In this document: one piece after another, positions 1 through 10,148 of the stretch
Position numbering within the stretch: the first letter of the stretch is position 1
How the letters are laid out: each line of letters begins with the position of its first letter
NCBI GenBank assembly: GCA_025602915.1
Contig: JAHLJZ010000062.1
Coordinates: forward strand, 81,484-145,483
DNA length: 64,000 nucleotides
From: Paraphysoderma sedebokerense
Taxonomy: Eukaryota > Blastocladiomycota > Physodermatomycetes > Physodermatales > Physodermataceae
Direction: 5' to 3'
Translations under genes and position numbers: made by a program
Notes under the pieces: model-generated
What the model was told of the DNA's origin: nothing
What the model saw: the letters and a program-made list of their open reading frames with translations, nothing else
Databases searched by the model: none

Positions 1-1280
1 TTCGACATCTTATTCAGCAAAGAAGGAACAAGCGATTGCTTGTCCGTCTCGACGAGAGTTTTGAGAAGCACGTTGTATGAGGTTGTAGTCATACGGTTGG
101 ATGAATCCGGATGGTCATTTAAATAGTTTGCGAGTTCGAACACTTGATTTGAGTGTTTGTGAGCGCCCAATTCCGAAAGGATGCGTTCAAATATCGCAGG
201 ATCAGACGTAATTCCGGTTTCCTCCATGTATTTGATAACAGAGAATATGGCTTCCAGATTACCCAACCGAGCATGTCCAAGTAACAAGGGAAGAAACAAT
301 TGTGATGTCGGTTGAATGTTGTATTCTTTCATCTCTTTTAACAAATCCAAACTCTTCCTTGTGTCATTTTGTTTCAGATACCACTGAATGAGAATAGAGT
401 ACGTATGCAGATCCGGTACAACACCTGAATTCTTCATGCTAGTGAAAAACATTTCGGCGTCAGCTAGGGAACCAACCTGACAACAAGCTTTTATAATGAT
501 GTTGCAAAATCGGGTATCCGGGGTAACATTTGACGCCATGAAGTCTTGATAAAGTGCTTTAAACGTTTCTTTATCGCGCTTTTTAGCAGACGTTTCAAGG
601 AGTATAGTATATGTGATTAAACTCGGCCGGCAGTTTTCATTCTTCATGTCGGAATATAGTTTGAGGGCTTCGTTGTAATAATGCGAACGACAAAGGTGTC
701 CCAATATAATATTGTATGCAACTACTCCGGCACCATGTTTGTGAATTTGAAATGACCTTTTCAAATCGTCTATTCGATTCAACTTTGCTAGGGCGTTGAG
801 CTTTCGTGTAATAGCATAAGGATTGACTTTTTTGCCGACGCTACTTAACCCATAATCGAACGTGTTGAGCACTGCCGTCCAATTCCGCTGACTGGAATGC
901 TCATTTAGCAATGCAAGCCAGACATCCTCCGAAAAAAACGATTGACTTTTGTGAAGGCGATTCTCTACTTTACGGATGAGGTCGTATCTGTTGGTCTGGC
1001 CTAATCGAGTTATTGCTGTTTGAATTGTCCAAGAGTTATAGACTCCAGAGTCAATCATTTGCTGAATGATGAGAAAAACGTCATTTGGTGGTGCATTCCG
1101 CACAGCAGTCTGGTACTCATATATATTGGGCTCCGAACGCTTAGATGGCACGAGTTTGGGATTTGGTCGCGACGTTGATAATAAAAGGCGAGAAACCAGT
1201 GGCTTTTGAGTAGAGAGAATTCGACTACATAAATGTCTTAGGCGAGGCAGGGGAGTATTTGTATTGACGAGAAACGACAT
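1..1280 (-). CDS. Pentatricopeptide repeat (PPR) protein, mitochondrial, partial
   Basis: An uninterrupted minus-strand frame runs from an ATG at 1278-1280 to the window edge (426 codons, no stop, so the C-terminus is missing). The first 40 or so residues are rich in R, S and L and almost free of acidic residues, as in a mitochondrial presequence. From about residue 195 there are 35-residue helical repeats with PPR signatures such as AYNIILGHLCRS, ITYTILLETSAK, HTYSILIQWYLK and SYNVLLKTLVE. PPR proteins bind organellar RNA and act in its processing, stability or translation; the target cannot be read from the sequence. The gene is divergent from the Dicer gene, with about 420 bp between the two starts. 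No intron is needed in this part. Confidence 0.9.
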   Translation of the reverse strand, partial: MSFLVNTNTPLPRLRHLCSRILSTQKPLVSRLLLSTSRPNPKLVPSKRSEPNIYEYQTAVRNAPPNDVFLIIQQMIDSGVYNSWTIQTAITRLGQTNRYDLIRKVENRLHKSQSFFSEDVWLALLNEHSSQRNWTAVLNTFDYGLSSVGKKVNPYAITRKLNALAKLNRIDDLKRSFQIHKHGAGVVAYNIILGHLCRSHYYNEALKLYSDMKNENCRPSLITYTILLETSAKKRDKETFKALYQDFMASNVTPDTRFCNIIIKACCQVGSLADAEMFFTSMKNSGVVPDLHTYSILIQWYLKQNDTRKSLDLLKEMKEYNIQPTSQLFLPLLLGHARLGNLEAIFSVIKYMEETGITSDPAIFERILSELGAHKHSNQVFELANYLNDHPDSSNRMTTTSYNVLLKTLVETDKQSLVPSLLNKMS

Positions 1281-1700
1281 TGATTGTAGTAATGATATCC
1301 TCCTCCAATTCTTCAATCTCGAGGTACTAAGACACAATCTTAATTACTAAGACACGTGACCCGTTTCTATAGCAATATCGTCCCGAGGAATGCCAGATTA
1401 TGTCTTCTATGATAGAAAAATGGATAGGTTGAAGTCTGATGAATTTAGATATACTGATAATCATTGTGTAGTAGTGGAGACTCAAATGGTAATGGAGGAG
1501 CGCGGGAATTTCTTCTTTGATCCTCAATTGAATCTGCAGAAATTCTGTATTCGCAATCCACAATCCTTTTGATATCACAATTCCGCACTGTTGTTCAGTT
1601 AATGATTGTTATCACGTGAGTGACTTTTATTGCCACCATCGCAAGGAGGAAATTGTCGTCGTCATTTGTCAAGTGTGGGATCTTTGGATAGGAACATCAG
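1281..1700. promoter_or_regulatory. Shared upstream region of PPR and Dicer genes
   Basis: This is the gap between two divergent starts, so it should hold both promoters and 5' leaders. A 60-codon plus frame (1390-1572) resembles nothing and has no splice link that improves the Dicer N-terminus. I see no clear TATA box or other motif. Confidence 0.4.
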
Positions 1701-4700
1701 ATGCAGAGGCCGACAAGTTTCTCGCCTGCCCAGCTTGCCGATGTATGTCAACAATCCGTCCATTCGAACATAATTGTCTGCTTTAAGGAAACTGAGGATG
1801 CGACAGAAGGAAGTGATAATGTCCATGGTAATGATTCAATCCTATGTCCTGAATCTGCGACTGTGGTAAATTAAAATCCATTCCAATTTAAATAGCAGTG
1901 GAAGAAAGGGTTGCGCCCGATTCCTCGCATCAATTTCTGACGATGAAAGCGTTGACAAGCCTGCTCGTCATAAGCAAGCTTTACAAGTGTTTGACAGCGG
2001 AAGGACATCGCAATAAAAAGGTTTGTCTCAAAAGACTAATCAAGCACCACCTTGAATCTGTATTTATGAGTACAACTGTAGGCGATCTTTGTTTTCCTGT
2101 CATCGTCCGCGGAAGAAATTACCCACTACGCCACCTACTTTGAAAAGAATGATTTACATCAGATCCATTGCGTCCGAGCAACTAATAATGAGTATTCGAC
2201 CGAAAAAGATTGGAAGAATGCGCTGTACAACAATTCAAACGCACCAGTAGTGCTTTTCGCTACATTTCGTCTATTCCTGAACGCCATGGTTTGCGGCTAT
2301 ATCAATTCGAAAGCAGTAACGTATATTCTTATTATTTTTCCGTCAACTGAGCTTATTAATTGAGCGGCCCAAAACAAAGATACGATTACTCATCATAGAT
2401 CATGTTCAAAGTATATTCAAGTATTCCAGCATCATTCGAAAACTCCTGGCAAATTTCTTTTTGTATCAGATTCATCGAGGATATACTAGATTACTTTCGC
2501 TGTCGGACAGTTCGAATCTATTCGACGATAGGTTTGTTCCTTTTAATAAGATCATTATTCAATGGAATTCCAATTAATGTTCTAATGTCCGCTTTTCATT
2601 TCGGTTCTCGCGTGTTTCATTTCAGTACAAACGCTTGCCGACATTTACAGCAGTCACTATTTTCAACTTTAGTGCATCTGGATATTAATACTAAGTCAAT
2701 CGAACCACGTGGATTTATTTCAGTGGTTTCTGCGTCTAATCATTCATCAAGCCCACTCTATGACTATCTGCTAAATCATCATTTCCACCTTCTGAGGTCC
2801 CTGCATGGTCCGGATGTCTTCAGTATTTCCAAATTGATTTTGGACGAAATAGGGGTCTCCGCAGAAATTCAATACTTGAGAAATGTGGTTGGGAGTGTAC
2901 ATGATCACATAATGCCAGAAAAGGCCTCGCCATTTCAGAATCAAATCTGCCGCATGAAAGAAAATGCAGACAAGATCATTTTACCTTGTGATGGGTTGAA
3001 TAATGAAAGTCTTTACAGCAGCAAAATTTTGAAGCTATGTGAGTTTATCACAGATATGCTTCCCAGTAAAATTGATTCGGTGGTTTGTGTCGTTGGAAGT
3101 AGGGAGATTGAACCATTTCTGCTCATGGCAATACAAACGCTGTTGCTCGAAGCAAGCATATTGATGGAGTTATCTGTTTTGGAACAGCCGTCTGGATTAT
3201 CTGTAATCAGATTAAAAAATGCAGATTCAACGGAGTTCCTGGAAATGTCGGTGGTGTCTGTTTCCGCTCTCCAAATGTATGTTATGCCGGATTTCTACCA
3301 GCGTCCCATTTCTAACAGTCAGGTCTCATCTAGGCTCACTTTTAAATCATCAGACTGTATTATTTGGTTCAGTCCATCTTTTGCATTCGCAAACTTCTCT
3401 GCCCTATCATCCGTCCGTACGCAATATATGGTTTTCGTTGATGGAGTGAGACCGGAGGTCTCCGACGCAGCAACATCTATCGTCGACACAAATCTTAGCC
3501 CAATGACCGACATTCCGATATATTTTAAATCCAACATACGAAAAGTATTCTTGTCGCCGGAAGTGACGTTGAATTTGCTTTCAAAATATTGTCGCAGCTT
3601 GTTCGGGTCATCAGACTGTGACGTAATTTTGGAATTTTACCTTGAAACTTTGAAGTCTTCTATCGGTTCTGTCATTGAGCGTCAAACCTGTATTCATAAA
3701 AGCGGCGCCGAAGAAATGAGTACTCCTTCGGCTCAGTGTGGTAATCAGTCTTCGACGCAGAACCTTCATAAGTCAAGTTCGCAACGCCCTTTCCCTGAAA
3801 AGAGAATTCTTAAGTCGAGAAAGAATAACGACGAAAGAACCATATCCCTAACATCAATATTTACTTCTGTACTACCTTCCACGACACCTTCCAACGAACA
3901 CCCCTGGTATCGGTGCATTCTATTACTTCCACCCAAATTCCCCCTATCGCAAACCGAGTTTGTCGGTCAATGGTGCCTTGACAGTCAGAGCGCAAAAGAA
4001 GACGTTACGTTTCAAGCCTGCGTTGATTTATGTCGTAAAGGTTTGTTTCACAAATTAATGCCTTCATCACAGTGTTAGCATTAATATCACTTTAGGTTTG
4101 GCAAATGACAAGTTTCTCCCAGTTCCGGCTGCGTTGAAGCGAACTGATACCAAAACCCAGAATCAAGTTCAATTATCCTCACGCAATAAAATGTATACAT
4201 TACTAGCAGCTCCTCCGCTTCGCTGTAAACGGCCTGCAAGTGATATCTTTCCTCTCTATATTACAGGCTTCGTTTCGCAAAAAAAAGATACTAGTTGCTT
4301 TCAGAATGTCGCCGTTTTAACAAAGCTCCCAATTCCCTTTGATGTAATTCCTCGTGTAGTCGTAATACCTGATGACATTCCACGGAGTTTTGAAATAACT
4401 CCATTTCCTGCTTTTCCTCTTTGCTTAAATAAGGAAAAAATGGAGCTATTGACTAAATTTCATCAAGAAATCGCCAATCGTGGATTCAATTTAAATCTGA
4501 CGAAAGAAGAGAAAACTGAAATGCCGGATTTATTCATTTTAGCACCAATATTGGAGTCCGTTTCAAACATTAAAATCCCGACAAATGATACTATAGATTG
4601 GGAAATGGTTGAGGCGTTTTGCAATATTCAGGATGGTACAATTGACTCCGGTTACTGGACTTCATTGTCCCCACGTATTCAAAATCAGCTCATATTTATC

Positions 4701-6828
4701 GACAGGATGGGTAAATACAAACGTTACCGTATGGAGAAAGTAGTTTCAATCACAGAATTATCACCTGATGCTATGATACATGGCGGTAGGGTTCAGCGGG
4801 CACACATTCCTCCCGATGTCACGACTTTAATCGAAGCATCATTCCAAGATCCTGTTTCAATCATAACGAACGAGATGCAAGGAAGTTCAACCAACGCGAA
4901 CGGCAGTGCACAAACTCTAAATACCAATTCAAAAAGTAGACTAATCTATCTCATTCCGAAATACCCTTTTTCCGTCATTCACAACGTTCCTGCGAATTTT
5001 AGTATGGCATTCAGCTATCTCCCGATACTTCTTTATCGCTTGGACATTTCATTACTTCACTTTCAATTACTACAAACCTTGAATATTCCCGTCAAACTAA
5101 AGACTCTAACTGGATGTCTCAGTGCTCCGGTTGCTAATTTACCTGTCAATTACGAAGCCTTGGAATTTGTTGGTGATGCAATTCTGTATTACTTTCTTTC
5201 TCTCGTTCTTTTCCAAAAACATCCCACCCAACATGAAGGTTTCCTTAGCCGAGAACGTACCCGACTGCTTGACAATGCGTTCTTATACAATCTGGCACTC
5301 GAACACGACATCCATCAGTACATTATTTCGACAAGATTCTCGATGAAATCATTTCGAACTTGGCTGCTTAAAGGCGATCAACTGCAAAGTCTACCTGATA
5401 AAATGTTAGCCGATGTGATGGAAGCGATGATGGCTGGTTGTTACGTCGATGGTGGGATACGCGCTGCATTTCAATATTTTCAACTCTTCTGGAAGAACCA
5501 TGCGTCAAGATTTGGGTACGACGCATTGGTTGCGGAGAATGCAAAACTTTACCGAAACAAGCAAAGTAGTAGTTTAGTGAAAAGTAATATTGATATATCA
5601 GGCTTAGAGGATATCATTGAATACAGGTTTAAGAATCGTGAAATCGGATATGAAGCAATTACGGTGAGCGCAACACCAAATTATCAAAGACTTGGTATGT
5701 TGATTTTGCGTTCTAAAGTTGACGTTATACTTTTCTGTAACTGAACTCATTTCCCCGCTCTCAGAATGGCTAGGAGACGCAGTCTTGCAAATCCTAATCA
5801 CTGAATACATTTACCTAAATTTCCCAAATCTCGCGGCGGGAGAAATGTCAATATTGCGACAAGTCGGTGCCAACAATAGTTTTCTCGGCATGATTGTGGT
5901 TCGGTTAGGAATTCATCGTTATCTGTATCCGCTGAATGATCCCCTCGTTTTTGCCTTCGAAAAACGACTGGAAATACTTTTTAACGAGCTGGACGAGGAC
6001 CAAGCGATGATTGATGGCATTTGGGAAAAACTTGATGCGCCAAAGGTAACGTAAAGAAATTTTTTAGCATCAGTTTCACGTTTCTGATGTATTTCTTCTT
6101 ACCGTTGAATAGATCTTGGGCGACGTGTTCGAGTCTATTCTTGGAGCTATTTTCATTGACTCCGGTGGATCTCTGGAAATTGCCCGAGATTGGTTTCAGC
6201 GAGTCTTTAATCCATACATGTCCAAATATATCAATCCCGAAAATGTACAGCTTCATCCTGTAAAAGTGTTGAGAGAATTAGTACAAGGTCAGCGATGTAG
6301 TGGCTTGAATATTACGTATGAATCTTTCTTGGTTTCTGCTTTCTCCGTTCGGTTTAAGCTCACATATCGCATTTTGTGGCACAACGAATTTCAAGTGACC
6401 GACCGCTTCGTATACCCAGTACCAGATCCATCGAAAGAATATATTACTCCCAAGTTCATCTTCATGGGCGAATGATATCAGAAGGTCAATCTAGTAAACC
6501 GGTTAACTCTAAATCGATGGCTGCCGCCAATGCTAATTTGATTCTACAACGCTATGTACAAAACGAGACGGTTCATAAGTTTTGGACTGAAATTGGGTGT
6601 GATTGTGCGGAGCGAGTCAAATGGTTGAGTGGTTTGAGAGAGAAAGAAAGGAGAAGAACTGATATTAGTAAAAATAAAAAGGAAGATGTAAATATGGATA
6701 TTGAGGTGGATGCGACTGTTGAAATGATTATGACTTCGAGGGAGGAGCTAGGATTGGAGGAAGGAGAGTTGAGGATAGTAGAAAGGGAATTAGAGGAAGG
6801 AGAGATTGACGAACTCGAGGATCTTTAA
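1701..6828 (+). CDS. DCL: Dicer-like endoribonuclease with degenerate helicase
   Basis: Cuts double-stranded RNA into small RNAs. Nine exons join in phase (1701-1827, 1896-2020, 2082-2315, 2365-2531, 2626-4040, 4096-5694, 5765-6045, 6113-6315, 6420-6828), giving 1519 residues. In order: a helicase-like N-terminus, a Dicer dimerisation (DUF283) domain (SPEVTLNLLSKYC, then HPWYRCILLLPPKFP), a platform region without a recognisable PAZ, RNase IIIa (YEALEFVGDA; partner residues in LADVMEA), RNase IIIb (RLEWLGDAVL; LGDVFESILGA), a dsRBD-like segment (HGRMISEGQSSK) and an acidic tail rich in EEGE. Both RNase III sites keep their acidic residues. The helicase lacks GxGKT (NIIVCFKETED at that place) and DExH (IIDHVQ instead). 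The last intron (104 nt) is inferred from frame and dsRBD fit; without it the frame breaks near 6475. Confidence 0.93.
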
Positions 6829-7843
6829 ATGATAGTGGTGGAAAAGTATTCCATCAAATCTTGTATGAACTGTTGCATGATGTGGCTATCTTGTACGTCC
6901 AAACTCTGGCCTTTTGTCGTTGTGACGGCCGTCCAATATACTTTGTATTTATTGCGTAATAATGAGGTAAAATATATGTATTAGGGGGATAAATTGTATA
7001 CTAGTAACAGCGTAAATTTGGCTAGACTGCATCAGGATTTACGGTAGATAAATTTCGAAATTTACCGTCGAATCAGCCACCGAATCGGAAGATTCATCGG
7101 ACGAATTTCCCGAATTCTCAGGTGCACAAAGAGATGATGTAGGTTACTTCTTGTGGGACTTTGAAGTGCGAACAGACTCTGGAGGTATCACGGAGGGCGA
7201 AGATAAGCAATTTTTATCAATTGTTTTAAGGCATACCTCGAAAGTCTGTCGTCAATTCAAAGTTTATCGATCAGGCAATTACTTCAGGGAAGGGTGCAAT
7301 GAGATAGCATGAAAGATGAAGCTGTAATGCATTATGCAATGTAGAACATATAGAGCATTCAGCATAGAATCTAATGTCATTGTGTTGAACGAGGTTCGCA
7401 CGGATCTTCTGCAAAGGAAAAGGATCGTACTAGTAGAAGGACTTGTAAGTTCAAACATACTTCCACTGTTCGACTACGCTATCAAAGTGCTACAATGACG
7501 AATTCGTAAGTTTACCGTCGATTCGAACACTGACTCTTACGAATCGACGGTAAACTTCGGCATGTACAGTCTGCTCGAATTCGATGCTTATCATGTAGTA
7601 ATACGGTAGCGCAGTAGAAACAGAGGAAATATATTTGAACTTGATAGTTGTTTTATTAGTACGATCCTTCTCCTCTCCCTTTATAGAAGATCTTTTCAAA
7701 CATCCTTACACACAATGGCATTAGATTCGATCCATCGAACCAAACATATTCGCCAGTCTAACCGGTCAGACTTGACTCTTGGCGTACCGTGTTCCCACTA
7801 AACCAACCGCCATATCCTTTCTATATATAACAACAGTTCGCAG
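6829..7843. other. Intergenic region with short inverted repeats, no gene seen
   Basis: No coding frame is convincing here. The motif tttaccgtcga occurs near 7060 and again at 7511-7521, and a near-perfect hairpin lies at 7508-7557. I read the stretch as the 5' flank of the Myb/SANT gene and perhaps one arm of a decayed transposon. Confidence 0.4.
7508..7557. repeat. Perfect 18-bp inverted repeat, 14-nt spacer
   Basis: aagtttaccgtcgattcg at 7508-7525 is the exact reverse complement of 7540-7557. A shorter overlapping pair (attcgtaag at 7502-7510, cttacgaat at 7536-7544) is nested with it. The arms could be transposon-end sequence or form a hairpin in RNA; a protein site is also possible. Confidence 0.8.
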
Positions 7844-8685
7844 ATGCTGCCACTTATTGACTCCGCTGCTGACGCAAATAATGATGGCGTTTCTGCTCGA
7901 TCCTCCAACCCACAGAACAGCAGAACTTCTACCGGAAAGCGCAAAAGGAATGATATCAATCTCGACAATGGGAAGAAATTGAAATCAGAGGATACAGAGG
8001 ATTTGAAGTCAGAGGAGGCAGAGGATTTGAGGTCAGAGGATACAGAGGATTTGGAGTCAGAGGAGGCAGAGGATGATACGGACGACTGGTCAAGGGAAGA
8101 AACTTTGGACCTGATAGATTGTATTGGCGAAATCTACGAGAGTTGGCAAAGCGAAAAAAGACCTACTAAGCGGGGCAAGTTGTGGAAGAAAGCCTTTACT
8201 GAATTCAATACCAAGCATCCAAAAAGGGCAATAGATGCATTTAAGGTAATATATGACGCAGTTTAATTATATGATTATTTCACTAATGTTTCAGTACCTT
8301 ATAGATGAAATGGGAGCGCTTGGTTGCAACGTATGATGAAGTCGTCCTGCATAACAGGCAATCGAGCGTTGCTCCAATAAGTTGGGAATACCAATCCCAT
8401 ATGTTTGACATCTTGAAAAATGACCCATCTCACCATCCCACCATTACGTCGGACACTCTTTGTTGCGCTGAAGAGGAGAGAAAGAGAAGCAAAGACGGTT
8501 TTAGTCGTATTGTAGAAATCACGCAAGATTTCCAAAAGAAAAATCACGAGTTTGTTGAATATCAGAAGAAACAACAGGAGGAACAAGATCGCCGTTGGGG
8601 TAAATTTATGGAGAACACTATAAAAATGAATAATGAACGAAATGATTTACTTCGTAGTATTGCCGCAAGCCTCACTCAACGCTAA
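7844..8685 (+). CDS. Myb/SANT-like DNA-binding protein (Harbinger-associated type)
   Basis: Two exons (7844-8245, 8305-8685) join in phase through a 59-nt intron to give 260 residues. Residues about 45-75 are four imperfect copies of an acidic unit (SEDTEDL/SEEAEDL). They precede a Myb/SANT-like trihelix (DDWSREETLDLIDCI ... KRGKLWKKAF ... MKWERLVATYDEVV) with the spaced Trp residues of this fold. The C-terminus (about 190-255) is a charged coiled coil. Proteins of this shape accompany PIF/Harbinger transposases and help them bind DNA and enter the nucleus; others are domesticated regulators. A transposase relic directly downstream supports a transposon origin. A TATATATAA lies only 14 nt before the ATG and a CAG abuts it, so an upstream exon or another start is possible. 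Confidence 0.7.
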
Positions 8686-8754
8686 ATACTATGTACCATT
8701 TGCCTGTATATATTTTGCTCCTATGACACACTATCTATAAATTCATTTAAATAC

Positions 8755-9030
8755 TCTACCAATCCTTCTTCACTTTCTTGCTCCTGGAGGTACTTGTTCT
8801 CGAAGCCCTTTCTAGGACCGTGATATGTTGAACAATGTCATCATCAGTAGCGTCCAACTCAATTTCATCATTTCAGCGATGAACACAGGTTATGAAGAAT
8901 GCAGGATGCTTGAATGGTTGTCACGATTTCCCGCATTGAATGGTGTCATTTCCGAGTAATATCCGCCATCTTTGTTTCAATATTCCAAGAACCCTTTCCA
9001 CACATGTGCCATGATAAGGCATTGACGAAT
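8755..9030 (-). pseudogene. Decayed PIF/Harbinger (HARBI1-like) transposase fragment
   Basis: Read on the minus strand, one frame gives CVERVLGILKQRWRILLGND, the conserved VERxFGxLKxRWRIL block near the C-terminus of HARBI1-like DDE transposases. After a frame change the next block reads REIVTTIQASCILHNLC, matching the following family block that ends in LHN, and then a charged tail ending VKKDW and a stop. At least one frameshift and an internal stop separate the blocks, and the upstream catalytic DDE region is missing. It is a dead fragment, convergent with the Myb/SANT gene. Confidence 0.7.
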
Positions 9031-9377
9031 GGAGCAAATAGGAACATCGGTACGGTCGCGGCACAACAACGAATCATGCTCGTTGCAAATTTCAGCGATG
9101 CCGCTTAAACCGTCCTAATGACCAAAAATCTAACTCTGACTATGCTGACCAAAATATACACCAATTTTGAGATCTATAACCGCACATTTTTATAACTTCT
9201 ATCGTTCTAATCTCTTGTAGGTTGATTGTCGTATGAATCTCAATTCGTAAGGTTCGATGGCGCGATCACAATACATCACGAATTCACAATTGTCGAATGC
9301 ACATCAGTCAATGTCTTTACCTATTTTCTTCCATACATATTTAAAAGTAAGTAGCAAGCTAAAGATTAAAAATACGC

Positions 9378-9818
9378 ATGTCTAATATCTCTGCGTTACA
9401 TCGAATATTCATTAACTTCGACATCATCTCCGGATTAACCGCGTACCTGTCAACCTCAGATTTAACAACCCTATCGTTAATTCATTCCTGTTTCCACGAG
9501 CCGACAAGAAAACGGTTATTTCGTAACATTAAAATTCATAAAAAAGATTTAACCCAATTATGTAACAATGAAATCGTCAAGTATATAATTAAATTAGAAG
9601 TCGTTGTTCCAAATGGTACTAAAACTTGGGACACGACTACTGAGTTATTTTGGCAGAGTTTGACAAACTTGCAAGAATTTAGTATTAGGACTGGAAAATC
9701 TTATTACGATAGTAATTTGCAGGCACAGTTAATTATTCCTTATGATAGATTGATGAGTTTAAAGTCTTTGAATGGAGTCCGGATTGCAGACGCTTTGCCA
9801 AAGAAGAATGGTCAATGA
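9378..9818 (+). CDS. Short F-box-like protein
   Basis: A single-exon frame of 146 residues. Residues about 10-55 (FDIISGLTAYLSTSDLTTLS, then CFHEPTRKRLFRNIKI) look like an F-box: a hydrophobic helix, a downstream Leu/Ser helix and the RLFR(N)I ending common in fungal F-box/LRR proteins. The rest (LTNLQEFSIRTG, LMSLKSLNGVRI) resembles the first leucine-rich strands. Full family members are usually 350-600 residues, so this is either a truncated relic of an expanded F-box family or a short SCF adaptor. A tatttaaaa motif lies about 35 nt upstream of the ATG. Confidence 0.55.
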   Translation: MSNISALHRIFINFDIISGLTAYLSTSDLTTLSLIHSCFHEPTRKRLFRNIKIHKKDLTQLCNNEIVKYIIKLEVVVPNGTKTWDTTTELFWQSLTNLQEFSIRTGKSYYDSNLQAQLIIPYDRLMSLKSLNGVRIADALPKKNGQ

Positions 9819-10148
9819 GGGAGATTTGAATTGAAATTTGGACGGAGCGACCGTGGGTTTTAACGAAATGAGAAAAGTTACGCCAGTACCTCGTACCCTG
9901 CCACAAAGTTAGAAACTAGAAGATTGCATGATTCAATGGGTTGAGCAATCTGGCAACTTTGATTGAAATCAAAATAAAGTCTCCTAAAGCAATCAGTATT
10001 TGTTATATCACACTTTGCAATTCCGTTCAATCTTTAAAACAATTCATCACAATCTGTATTTTTAATTGACACGACTCACTCAAAAACATAAAATTCACCA
10101 CCCCGATAACATTTGATATATTACCTGTTATCCAAACACTGCACTCAT
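9819..10148. other. Intergenic, convergent 3' ends
   Basis: AT-rich spacer between the F-box-like gene and the end of the acyl-CoA oxidase gene. I see nothing else in it. Confidence 0.4.

Larger units (their letters stand above)
7536..9251. mobile_element. Possible PIF/Harbinger-type element remnant
   Basis: The interval holds a Myb/SANT-like gene on the plus strand and a decayed Harbinger-type transposase on the minus strand, the two-gene set typical of PIF/Harbinger DNA transposons. The 9-bp sequences cttacgaat (7536-7544) and attcgtaag (9243-9251) are inverted relative to each other at the two sides. No clear TWA target duplication was found, so the ends are tentative and the boundaries are inference. 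Confidence 0.35.

Noticed and set aside
1390-1572. Possible upstream Dicer exon
   Set aside because: The 60-codon frame has no helicase motif and no splice pair joining it to 1701 that improves the protein.
6470-6480. One-base deletion in the Dicer dsRBD
   Set aside because: A standard intron at 6316-6419 explains the frame change and gives a better dsRBD; kept only as an alternative.
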